From NCBI GenBank assembly GCA_029204225.1, contig CM055103.1:21144709-21208708 (forward strand): DNA of 64,000 nt, written 5' to 3'. Shown piece by piece: positions 1 to 9,360 of the stretch. Within the stretch, counting starts at the first letter, position 1; each line of letters starts with the position of its first letter. This DNA is from Diphasiastrum complanatum (taxonomy: Eukaryota > Streptophyta > Lycopodiopsida > Lycopodiales > Lycopodiaceae). The notes beneath the pieces are model-generated. The model made no database searches and was not told the DNA's origin. It saw only the letters and a program-made list of their open reading frames with translations. The position numbers were made by a program, and so were the translations under genes.

Positions 1-646
1 GATTCCCTGCTTCTAGTGGTGCAATCGCATCTTCAGAAGTTGGATACTTCCATTCAAGAACTCAAGAACGAAGTTGCAGTTATAAAACGTGAAGCTTCTT
101 CCCAAATTGCTACTTTGGCAGCAGCTCAAAAATCAAGTGGAACAACACCATACGGCTGTCCAGTCATGGGCAGATGTGCTTAAAGGTTCGTCTCCAATTA
201 TCTCTCCACGTCCACCTTCACCTTCGCTTATCTCAGCCACGTTCACTGAGAGTCGTCTGCGAGAGCATAAAGCTTTCAATGTTTGTGTTAGAGGTATTCC
301 GAACTCTCAAAATGCTGTTGTAGAAGCTGAGAAGTTTTTGGAAGAAAATCTTCAACACCATAGCAAAGGAATGGAAACTGCCTGACGACCTAAGGACCTG
401 GATACTCTTGTCATCCGCTTCACATCAGTGTCTCACCGGCGGGAAGTTCTAGGGAAGAGATTCAAATTGCGGGAAACCAAAATCTACCTGGACGAAGATC
501 TTACCTTCATCCAAGTTCAAGAACGTAAAAAGGCAAGACAAGAAGCTCTATCAACTGGCAAACGGCTTATCTCCCGTGATGGTATTATTAGACTGGTAGA
601 TCGAAAGCCTATAGTTAATGATAATTCTGAGATAGAATCAAAATAG
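1..646 (+). pseudogene. LINE ORF1 remnant (coiled coil plus RNA-binding domain)
   Basis: Frame 1 from base 1 reads a heptad-like coiled coil (HLQKLDTSIQELKNEVAV). The reading then shifts frame to SWADVLKG, a Pro/Ser linker, and FNVCVRGIPNS, which looks like the first strand of an RRM-like domain. A third frame ends with IYLDEDLTFIQ and RDGIIRLVDRKP. The same order (coiled coil, SWA.. linker, RRM-like, IYxDxDLTxxQ) is present in the intact-looking ORF1 at 40856-41821, so the two belong to one LINE class. In L1-type elements ORF1 is an RNA-binding chaperone that coats the element RNA. Two frameshifts make this copy non-functional. It sits where intron 2 of the Pelota gene (1964-2195, minus) should lie. 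Class assignment fairly sure; subfamily unknown. Confidence 0.65.
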
Positions 647-822
647 AGAAATGAAGAGATGTCCAATTGAACATGTAAATGGTCTACGTACCATATAATC
701 CTGGCTATATGACTCTCTTCCTAGTTAGTTAGTTTGTTTTTTCTGCTTTGATGGCACTGATCTGTCTTAGTTGATGTACTTGTTCGTCTTATACGCCTTT
801 TGGCATGGAAAAGACGTTAATA

Positions 823-883
<61 letters not shown>
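647..883 (+). mobile_element. LINE 3' end with AATAAAG followed by a (CT)n tail
   Basis: Only about 180 bases follow the ORF1 stop before TTAATAAAG and a perfect (CT)n tract at 826-883. No ORF2 lies between ORF1 and this 3' end, so the copy is either internally deleted or an ORF1-only derivative. A pyrimidine dinucleotide tract directly behind a polyadenylation-like hexamer looks like the element's tail rather than a chance microsatellite. Confidence 0.5.
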
Positions 884-885
<2 letters not shown>

Positions 886-1963
886 GTTGTTGTAGCGCCC
901 CCTCATTTGTGGTTGTAGCCTGCAGAATTCCCCACCCTTGATCTTGTGTTGCAGCCTGAAGAATTTTAGATAAGAAAGCCCATCGGTTTTTTGTGTGAAC
1001 GCTGTGTACTTTTCTGTGTGAAGGACATTATGAATGTAAGATCCATAATCAAAGCATTTTATGCTTGTAAAGCCCATAGGATGAAGCCATGCGTAGGGTA
1101 TTATGCCCAAAATCTGTGCATGCTGCCCATATAAAATGGCTCTATCATATGTAAAGGATTAAAAAATGGTCCATGAAACATCTGACCCTTTGTGGTCAAA
1201 CATTTGTACGAATTATTAAGTCATGTTGGGGTGGCATCCTACAATTAGTCTACTTACTTGGTAGTTGATTTTTTCTGAACCTGCATTCCACATATTATTG
1301 AAACAATTTTCTGCAGCAATCCTTTCTGTGTTGACTAGCCAATTTTTGTTGCTTTTGTTTTCCAATTCTCATCTCCCAATTGTTAATTCAGCCCAGCAAA
1401 TGATTCCTGAATGGAATGGAAAGTCCATCGTTACTGTCTTCAGCTCGAAGTTTGCAGCTAGTGATAACGTCGGTTTTGTTGCTGGTGTCTTCTTTTATAT
1501 ATTACACGCGCAACAAAGACCTGAAAATCCTACTGTCTTGATTTGAGTCTCTGCCTTTACGGGCGTTCTTCTCTTCTCATCATCAGCCCCTACCAAAAAA
1601 TTACTGTAAGCCGTTTTCGCTGTTCCGTTGTTATTGATTCACTTGAGCTCTGCTTCTACTCCACTTTTTCATTTTTAATCCTAATACTAAAAAATCACTA
1701 TCCTGCCAACGCTGGAACAATCTTGTTGCGGATGATTTCCGAGTGGATTTTAATATCATTCTTTGAACTGAACACTTTCAACCCAGAAATGTAACATTTT
1801 GTTAAATACACCTAGCTTGAGATACTGTTCTGAATTTTGAGCATATTGAGTAGGGTTCCAAACAAGAAACAATTTACGGTAATAATCAGACTAGCTGCAT
1901 CACATAATCAAACTAGCTGCGTCACAAAAAAAACTCGAAAGCTCTATTGAATTAATAACCTAC
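884..1963. other. Unassigned stretch, probably part of Pelota intron 2
   Basis: No coding region I can support. It follows the 5' splice site at 1963/1964 on the minus strand, so it is expected to be intron 2. I looked for the next conserved Pelota exon on the minus strand and did not find it. A 20-base phrase recurs around 1885-1925 (GACTAGCTGC / AACTAGCTGC). Confidence 0.4.
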
Positions 1964-2195
1964 CTCACAGTCACTGCCGCTACTCTGTCTCCTTGTATTA
2001 TCAAATTATATGCATGCCAAAGATCCTCAGACTCCTCTGGAACGAGCTGATACGACCACGCCAAGTTCATGATTAAAAGCCACAATCCAAAACGAAGTAT
2101 CACAACAGCAAGTAAGTAGTTATGAATATAGATCAAACGCTGACCTTCACTGAGCCGGAAGCGTCGGGAGCGATATCTTTGCGCAAAAGCTTCAT
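1964..2195 (-). CDS. PEL1: Pelota/Dom34 homologue, exons 1 and 2 (5' end of gene)
   Basis: Pelota partners Hbs1 to recognise stalled ribosomes and start no-go and non-stop mRNA decay in the cytoplasm; its N-terminal domain is Sm-like. Exon 1 (2195-2145) reads MKLLRKDIAPDASGSVK and ends AAG|GTCAGC. A 98-bp intron follows (2144-2047, acceptor TATCAG). Exon 2 (2046-1964, 83 nt) reads LVPEESEDLW, HAYNLI, QGDRVAAVTV and ends in phase 2 at GAG|GTAGGT. The spacing, the phrase 'VPEE.EDLW.AYNLI..GD.V.AVTVR' and the M-K-start are diagnostic of the family. No stop or frameshift is seen, so this may be a live gene with the rest left of the window behind a LINE-bearing intron. A 5'-truncated duplicate cannot be excluded. 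Symbol given by homology. Confidence 0.85.
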
Positions 2196-2600
2196 GGCTG
2201 CGATGTGGGAGGAAGGCGATCCGATCCAAAACCAAAAAAGAACCTTACCATTCTCTGCTGCTGCTTATTATTCTAACGACCATCCTACCATTACCAGCTG
2301 CTGCTGCTGCTAGCTTTTTGATTTTACGCTAAAAAAGGGCCATTCTCTAACTCTCATCTATACTATACATACGTTCACCATTTTAAGGCTTCTATCGCAT
2401 TGTTTGGCTCAGTTTTTTGTGTCCTAAACCCATAATGCCAAGTGTATTTTGTTTCTATTTGGACCCAACTCCATTAGTATAATTTCTATGTAAATTTGAA
2501 GGTAAAATGTTTTGTGAGACTTTTCACCTCAATTATCAAAGTGGACACCTTTACACATTATGTGAGAATGTTTATGATAAAAAAGTGATGGAGATAGACC
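2196..2600 (-). promoter_or_regulatory. Putative 5' UTR and promoter region of the Pelota gene
   Basis: Lies directly upstream of the Pelota ATG. It holds CTG/CAG-type trinucleotide runs at about 2257-2266 and 2296-2312, common in plant 5' UTRs. I could not pick out a convincing TATA box, so the transcription start is not placed. Confidence 0.35.
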
Positions 2601-3615
2601 AAGCGTGTGAAGGCGACGATGGCAACTCCCCTAGTGCACTTCCTACCCTCGTCCCTCTCCCACGCCCTAGGGGGTGGATGGCTTTTTGTCATGCCCTTTG
2701 AAAGTTGTGCCTTCCTCTTCTCCTCCCTCGTTGCTTTTCTCTCCTTCTTTCTCCTCCTTTCTGTTCTCTTCTCCGCTTCACCCTCCTGGTGCTTTCTCGA
2801 ATTGTTCTGCTTCTTCTAACCTCTCTTTGCTCGTGGCCCACTCTCCTCTTGTTGCTACGTGCTCACCATCTCTTGTTGGCCCGCTTCTACCAGCTCTTGT
2901 GTCTTGATGTTCTCCATCAGTGGCTACTGGGGTTTCGGTACTCCATCCTCCTCACCCTTCGATTGTTCCTCCTTTGCATCTAGCTTTGCACCCTCTCTCG
3001 GTTGTGGGCCCCACATGCGTGCCTGCTTCGACTTCCCTATCTCCTTTGCCTCCCGATGGGTCAAGCTCAGCTTTTTCAAGTGTTGACATCTCTTCTGGAT
3101 TCCCAAGATGGCAATCTTTTGCATCCTTCTACGCTCGGAGACTAATAACTTCACTATCCTTTCTGACCACGATCTAATCCTCCTGAAATGTTGCTTTATG
3201 GACACTCCTGCCATCCCCTTCGTCTCCCCGTACGCTATGAATGCTTTGCTTCTCCGTTCTCCTTCCATCATCTCTAACATCTTTCTTATTACAGCCTCTC
3301 CCTCTTCTTTTCAGGACAAGTTAGACTGCAATGTTGCTTTTCTTCGCTGAGCTGGTTAGTTTGGCCATCGCTCCCTTTCTAGGGCCAAAATTCCGGCCAC
3401 TACTCTCATTGTTGGTATAGTTGAGTGTCGTCAGGTTTCTCGTGACCCCTTGAGCTCCTCTACCAATCTATTCTGCGTCATATTGACGTCCAATTGTTGT
3501 TGGTCTCATGTTACGTTCCAAGCTTGTCTAGCTTAAGGAGGGGGACTTGCCCTCCTCTTTCTTCTTTCGCTCCCTTCGACGTAAGCACGAGGTTTCCTTT
3601 GTCCACTCTCTCCCT

Positions 3616-4026
3616 GTAAGTTAATTGTGACTATAAGGGATTTGGGGCCCTTATGTGTATATGGTCATAATTAATGGTTGTAGGCCTAAACTTGTGATGG
3701 TGGATTGGCATGGATCTATCAGTGAGTCACTGGGAAACTGGATTCCGTGGCCCAGATAGGCTGCATAGGTGTCCAGTGAGGTGTCACAATGGTGCATGGG
3801 CCTTGGAGGGTACCTATTGGGCTCTCACTAGTGTATGCTTGATTGTGGTGCTAGTAGCCCTATGTTGCTGGTGTGATTCCTCATTCCTCTTTGAGATTGA
3901 TCTATAGCTTGGGGGCTAGACCCGTTTGATCTAGGATTGGTTGGGTTGGTTTGTCCACCATCTGTTACCCTTTGTGTTGCTTGCTTTGGCATGCTTAAAA
4001 TAGAATCCTTGGTTTAGGACTTCATA
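3616..4026 (+). mobile_element. Gypsy family G1 LTR, 5'-truncated
   Basis: Aligns by eye with the complete G1 solo LTR at 7454-7938 from about 65 bases inside its left end to its right end (here GGACTTCATA). Shared landmarks are GTGACTATAAGGG, GGCCCAGATAGGCTGC, GGGCCTTGGAGGGTA and GTTGGGTTGGTTTGTCCACC. It interrupts the LINE ORF2 reading. The missing left end leaves no target-site duplication to test. Confidence 0.7.
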
Positions 4027-4491
4027 ATTGATATGGTTCACGATTTTGTTTCGCACTTTCAGTCCTTACATTCTCTTTCTTTGCCCCATAAGGGCAGACT
4101 TACCGCCTTCTGTGCCATGGTCCACTCTACCTTTGGACATTATCTCCTCCCTGGATGCCCCTGTCCTTCTTCAAGAGCTTCACTCTACACTTCTAGCCCT
4201 TCCTTTAGGTAAATCCCGTGGTCCTGATGGCATTATCCCTAAATTCTTCATCAAATTTTGGCCCTGGCTAGGCCCCAACTTGCTCTCCATTGCCCTCAGC
4301 ACCTCCTCTTCTAGCACCTTGTCGATTTACACTTTTGAAGGCTTCATCAAGCTCATTCCAAAAAGTGTCGCCATGTTGCCTTGTCTGATTTTTGCCCTCT
4401 AACTATTCTCAATACCTCTTACAAGATTATTGCCAAGTTGTTGGCTCGCTGCCTTTTCCCTCACCTCAGCTCTATTCTTTCCTTTGAGTAA

Positions 4492-4661
4492 TTTGGCTTT
4501 GTCAAAGGTCGTAGCATTATGAATTCCATTCTTAACATTTGGACCATGAATGACTCCCTCCCATACATCCACGCAATTTGGCTTTGTCAAAGGTCGCAGC
4601 ATTATGGATTCCATTCTTAACATTTGAACCATGACTGACTCTCTCACCCATACCTCCACTT
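4492..4661 (+). repeat. 85-bp direct tandem duplication inside LINE reverse transcriptase
   Basis: TTTGGCTTTGTCAAAGGTCG begins at 4492 and again at 4577, and the copies stay nearly identical through 'ATTCTTAACATTTG.ACCATGA'. Because 85 is not a multiple of three, the duplication frameshifts the reverse transcriptase. Confidence 0.85.
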
Positions 4662-4880
4662 TGTCCATGGTTCTCCACCTTGACCTGGACAAGGTCTTTG
4701 ACTGCATAGGCGCTCGGATTATATCTCTCATTATTGCAAGGCCCTAGCCATTCTCCCCGTCTTTTGTACCCTTATTCGTGCCCTCTATCTTCCTTCCTCC
4801 TCCAGACTCCTCTTTAATGGTTGTCTCTCTACTTCCTTCTCCCTCCGTCGTCTCATCCATCAATGTGCCATCTTTTACCT

Positions 4881-5873
4881 TGTTGGAATTTTAATTCCAA
4901 ATCAAACCCATTCGATCCAGTTGCCACTGTATATATATTATCAATTAATTTTTTCAAGTATCCACGATAGTCCCAGACCTAGTTATTTACTCGAGAACCT
5001 GCTAAAGATGAAGAACCTGTAGAAATACACACAAGTTCAAGACAAGTTCACAACACAATACAAAGTCAAACAAGTCAAAGTCATCTTTGACAGTCGACAA
5101 TGACCCATCGTGTCGACTCAACACGACACTAGACTTGACAATCCTTCAACAGTTGACTCGACAATCAAGAGTCGACATCCTTCGATAGTCGACAAATCGT
5201 TAACTCGACAATGTTCGAGAGACATTAGAACCAACCGTTACTCTTCATGTCTCAAGGACTAACGTTACTACTATTGTACAAGACTTCACGCCCACCTCAT
5301 TGTATGGTCAGCAGCCTAAAGGCTAACAACAATAGAGTAATAATGTGTTGTATATATATACAAATATAAGATCAGATAGCTACACACAAGAGAACGCATA
5401 GATGAGAGATGTATCTACTCATAGGCCTAGCATTATCGATCAGTTCTAAACTATTCTTCTATCCTTGTAATACTGATAAGTAGTTTTTCTTACATCAAAC
5501 TCATTTACATTCATGCTATTTTAATTTACTATACGTTCTTCAGTGGTTGAGTAATGTGTGAATGTATAATGTTGTTTCTACTTGATTCATGAATTGTTTT
5601 ACTCTTTCTTGCTCTTCTTTCAATTGTGTCTTATCGACTAAGTCGAAAGTGCATAATCACGGCTGTCGTTGATGCCTTCAAATTTTGTAACTATGGTTGT
5701 CTTAGACACCTACTGACTTGTCAATTAGTCAATTGATTATGTTGTGACAAATGATTCAAAACATGATGCTCTTGATCAAACCTCTGTGTAGCGCTATCGA
5801 ATGTATTAGTCTGACAGTGTCTGTCGACACTTCGAGCTGTCGCTCATACTTTTGCACCCTCATTTTCTCAACA
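4881..5873 (+). mobile_element. 5' LTR of Ty1-copia element C1
   Basis: Begins TGTTGGAATT and ends TTCTCAACA (terminal TGTTG/CAACA inverted repeat), followed after one base by an initiator-Met primer binding site. A TATA-like TGTATATATATACAAATA lies near 5350. Length 993 bp. Between about 5088 and 5215 a TCGAC-based word recurs many times. The 5 bases before it are TACCT; the partner copy is lost with the truncated 3' LTR. Confidence 0.85.
5088..5215 (+). repeat. Cluster of GTCGAC/TCGACA words in the C1 LTR
   Basis: At least eight TCGAC or closely related words occur in about 130 bases upstream of the LTR TATA-like region (for example AGTCGACA, TGTCGACTC, ACTCGACAA). GTCGAC is palindromic. 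The placement upstream of the presumed promoter suggests an enhancer-like array; function is inference. Confidence 0.5.
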
Positions 5874-5874
5874 A

Positions 5875-5886
5875 TGGTATCAGAGC
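5875..5886 (+). other. Primer binding site of C1 (initiator Met tRNA type)
   Basis: TGGTATCAGAGC, the standard plant copia primer binding site, one base after the LTR end. Confidence 0.9.
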
Positions 5887-8358
5887 TTGTGTTGATTGTC
5901 ATAACATTTTTCAATATTACTATTTTCTTGACACATGGAGCAATTGTGTTCTAGAATTGGACTCATTGTGCGATTCAATGGCGACGACTTTCACATGTGG
6001 AAGTATCCCAAAGATGATATTATTGGAAAAAGATTTATGGGATGGGTCAATGGATCTTTAATCATGCCACAACAAGATGTAGATCTCATAGCCAAATGGA
6101 AATCCAAATATGGCAGAGCTCTCGGATTGATATCCATGAAGCTCAAAGATCCACAGATCTCTCATATCAATAAAAGCAAAACATCTAAGCAAGTTTGGTA
6201 AACTCTCATCAGTCACACAAGATGTTACCACTCGTCTATTCTTACACAAGAAATTCTTTTCTTGCAAGATGTCAGAATCAATCTCCATGACCATGTTAAA
6301 CATGTTAGATCATTAATTGATCAGCTGGTTGCAATAGGAACACCCATTACTGACAATGATGCAGAAGGTCACTTCCATTCTTCTTCAAGAAAAACTTCTA
6401 AGGAAGTCGAATGATGTTTTTACATCAGACAAATCAGTCGCACTATATTCGAAGAAGAAGCAACACTCGAAGAACGGTGCTAACAATATTTTTTCAAAGT
6501 CTAATACCCAACAACCATCACAGCAGGAAAAGTCAAAACCTCAAGATGCCAAAGTCTTCTACAAGTATTTCAAGAAGAAAGAACATGATATAAAATCCTT
6601 GCGGCCAAGAACCAACAAGTTCATATTGCAGTCATTGATGTTTCTGAAGACAAATCTAATGCAAAGTTATTTATGGCCGAATCGAACAATGCTTCAAACT
6701 TTAAATGTTGGTATATCGACTTAAGAGTGACACAAAATATTCATCTCGGAAACTCTAGCACTCTTAAGATCAAAGGCAAAGGAACAGTCACCATCAGATT
6801 CGATGATGGTTCATCTCGACATATCAAGAATATTTTATATGTTCCAACTTTGACCAAGAATCTACTATCAATTAGTTGAATTGTTGATCAAGGCTATACT
6901 ATCATTTGATGCACATCAATGCCTTATTTGAGACAACAACTCAAAGATTGTAGTCAAAGGTTATATAGATGGTAATCTCTATACATTAAGTCATGAATGT
7001 GCACTTATATCATAAGAAAGATCCTCGTCTACAACTTCATTAGACAAGAATATCATATGGCATCAATGCCTAGAAAATCTCCATATGAGATCTATTGTTT
7101 ATATGTTATGCAACAATCTTGTCGAAGGCTTAGACATGAACAAGTCATCACAGAAATAGACTTGTGAGACTTGTATTCTTGGCAAGCATGCAAGGTCAAG
7201 ATTTCCCAAAGGCCAAGCTCATAGATCTAAATTGCTGCTAATCTTCCAAATAAAATTTGGGTAGAAGCAATTGCAACAGCCTGCTATGTTCAGAATCGAT
7301 GCAGTACCAAGGCCATTAACAACAAAACCTCTGAAGAGGTTTGGTCAGATACAAAACCATCCATGGACCATCTAAGAGTTTTCGGATGTATTTGCTATGC
7401 TCAAGTTCCATCAAATCAAAAAAAAAAAAATTCGATCGAACCAGTACCAAAGCTGTCATGCCCACGACTGGTCTCGGGTAGCGTGTCCACGCTAGAGATC
7501 AGTAGACCAACAACCCGTAAGTTATTTATGATTATAAGGGGTTTGGGGCCCGTATGTGCATATGGTCATAAATAATGGTTGTAGGCCTAATCTCATGAGG
7601 GTGGATTTATATGGGTCTATTAGTGAATCATTGAAGAACTGGATGACGTGGCCCAGATAGGCTGCAGAGGTGTCCTCACTCAGTGAGGTGTCACAGTGCA
7701 CTACTAGTGGTGCATGGGCCTTGGAGGGTATAAGTATACCTATGGCTCTCACTAGTGTATGCTTGATTATGTGATTGGTAGCTATATGCCACCTGAGTGA
7801 TTTCTCATTCCTCATTGAGATTGATCCATAACTTGAGGGCTAGTTCGATCTAGGTTTGGTTGGGTTGGTTTGTCCACCATCCGTTCCCTTTGTGGTTGCT
7901 TGATGCTTACAATAGGATCTTTGGAATTGGACTTTATAAAAGCTATATTCCTTGGATATCCATTGGATCATAAGGCCTACAAGGTCTACAATCTAGAATC
8001 TCATAAGACACTTATTAGTAGAGATGTAGTCTTCCTATAAGACAAATTTCATGATTTCCAAATGAAGAAACATGAATTTATTTTTGGTTTAAATATCTAA
8101 TCATCGACTGCCAATATTGAAGACACTATTGTCTTGATTCCATCTACTTATGCACCTTGTCATTCTTCCTATGAGTCTAATCAAGAACATCTGAATGTTT
8201 GAAGATCTACTTGAATGATGCATTCACCAGACAATTGTACTCCTCAAGCCTTCTGGATAGCAGTAAAAGAGCCACTTATTGTTCAAGATGCACTATCGAA
8301 TGCAAACTTTGATATGTGGAAAGCAACAATAAATAGTGAATATAATTCACAAATCAAG
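5887..8358 (+). pseudogene. Ty1-copia C1 gag-pol remnant (gag, protease, integrase)
   Basis: Gag opens with FNGDDFHMWKYPKDD near 5970 and continues as IAKWKSKYGRALGLISM. The zinc knuckle near 6560 has lost its cysteines (FYKYFKKKEHDIKS where CxxCxxxxH is expected). The protease region reads CWYIDLRVTQNI (catalytic D-S/T-G lost), then LYVPTLTKNLLSIS. GAG-pre-integrase reads IIWHQCLENLHMRS and CETCILGKHARSRFPKG. Integrase C-terminal parts include WVEAIATACYVQNRC and DHLRVFGCICYAQVP; after a solo LTR insertion it resumes as IFLGYPLDHKAYKVYN. Reverse transcriptase starts at FDMWKATINSEYNS and is cut off at once, joined to the 3' LTR. Many stops and frameshifts: dead. Confidence 0.8.
7454..7938 (+). 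mobile_element. Complete gypsy G1 solo LTR with 5-bp TSD AAAGC
   Basis: Runs TGTCATGCCC...GGACTTTATA. AAAGC is present at 7449-7453 and again at 7939-7943, a perfect target-site duplication. Removing the LTR and one TSD copy rejoins the copia integrase reading before IFLGYPLDHK. No internal region, so this is a solo LTR left by LTR-LTR recombination. It ends in TA rather than the usual CA, as does the second complete copy at 55077-55569. Confidence 0.92.
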
Positions 8359-8535
8359 AACCAATCACTACTCTTCACGTCGCAAGTAGTAAAGTTACTA
8401 CTATTGTACGGGACTTCATGCCCACCTCACAATGCGTTGTACATATATATATATATCAAATCAAATAGCTACACACAAGAGAACAAATAGATGAGAGATG
8501 TATTTTCTCAGAGTCCTAGTACTATCAATCAGTTA
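8359..8535 (+). mobile_element. Truncated 3' LTR of copia C1
   Basis: Matches 5230-5455 of the 5' LTR (landmarks TTACTACTATTGTAC, GGACTTCA/GACTTCA CGCCCACCTCA, TAGCTACACACAAGAGAAC, ATAGATGAGAGATGTAT). It starts inside an 8-base word AGAACCAA shared by the RT start and the LTR, and ends at the gypsy LTR that begins at 8536. Confidence 0.8.
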
Positions 8536-8756
8536 TGTTCATTTCTAGTGATACTCAACACATGCATATAGCAGTCCTAACCCATGCACTAGCTCCATAC
8601 GTCCTATTTAAAGCATATGTGCCCTCACAAGATTATTAATTACATTACTGGCCTAGTCTGAATGATGTGGCGCAACTAGTAAGCTCGTACACTAGAGTAC
8701 TGAATATCCAAGTATAAAATAATGTCGAACCCTGTGTGTAGAACGTGGACATAACA
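8536..8756 (-). mobile_element. Gypsy G3 3' LTR (short, 221 bp)
   Basis: On the minus strand it follows a polypurine tract (AAGGGGGGAAGAA at about 8757-8769) and reads TGTTATGTCC...GAACA. The right boundary is exactly where the gypsy pol reading stops; the left boundary coincides with the break in the copia C1 LTR, so G3 inserted into C1. Confidence 0.65.
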
Positions 8757-9360
8757 TTCTTCCCCCCTTGAACTAGTTTTGTTCTTAGAAGTGAAAACTA
8801 GGGAAGTTCTTCTATGCTTTCAACTCTTTCCCACAAATCATCATCCTCAGTCCGACCCTTCCACCTAAACAAGCAATCAGAGATAGAACGATTTTGAGTA
8901 CTCTTTCAAATTCCAAAGGTACATTGAGCGATAAGTCCTCCAAATGGGTAAGATCTTCATCAGATCCAACTGTATCACCCTCATGTAAACTTATATTTTA
9001 ACCGGCTTACATGAAACACTGGATAAGCAATCGACTTATTCCGAAGATCAAGTTCGTAAGCTAAAGAACCAATTAACTTCCACATTTACCCAAAAAATCA
9101 TTATCCTTAGTCTAACTTCAAATATCAAATAAGTAGTTAGAAATAGAACAATTTTTCAAAAGTATAATCTGCCCTGAAGTACTATATCATATTTCAAAAG
9201 TACACTAAGTGATACATTTTTCAATTGGATTTAACTCTTCTCCAAACTAGTAATGTCATCTACATGTAAACTTAATTTACATAAACCTCTGGGTGAATTA
9301 TCACTTTACACTAGAGATCAATGTTCAAAAGTTAAAGAAACAAACAATTATAGTCCAAGA
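8757..9360 (-). pseudogene. Gypsy G3 integrase C-terminus with chromodomain, tandemly duplicated
   Basis: Minus strand reads VAYELDLRNKSIAYPVFHVS (end of integrase), then a chromodomain-like block WKGRTEDDDLWERVE, and a short tail before the polypurine tract. Chromodomains of these elements bind modified histones and guide integration. The segment at about 8810-9065 is repeated in more diverged form at about 9075-9360: VRLRIMIFWVNVEVNWFFS matches VGLRMMICGKELK.., and the CATGTAAACTTA word recurs. Both copies contain stops. Confidence 0.65.

Larger units (their letters stand above)
2950..4880 (+). pseudogene. LINE ORF2 remnant: endonuclease C-terminus and reverse transcriptase
   Basis: Around 3150 the endonuclease signature SDHDLILL is readable. 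Near 3540-3610 a frame reads SLKEGDLPSSFFF and RRKHEVSFVHSL, the linker region before the RT of plant LINEs. After an inserted gypsy LTR fragment (3616-4026) the RT resumes with LLALPLGKSRGPDGI..FF, FEGFIKLIPK, then in another frame LTILNTSYKIIAKLLA and FGFVKGRSIMNSI, all RT core blocks. An 85-bp tandem duplication (4492-4661) breaks the frame and the copia LTR starting at 4881 ends it. The protein would nick target DNA and copy the element RNA at the site. No part is functional now. Confidence 0.7.

Noticed and set aside
1265-1794. Plus-strand frames with hydrophobic stretches
   Set aside because: Lie antisense in the presumed Pelota intron 2 and have no recognisable domain.
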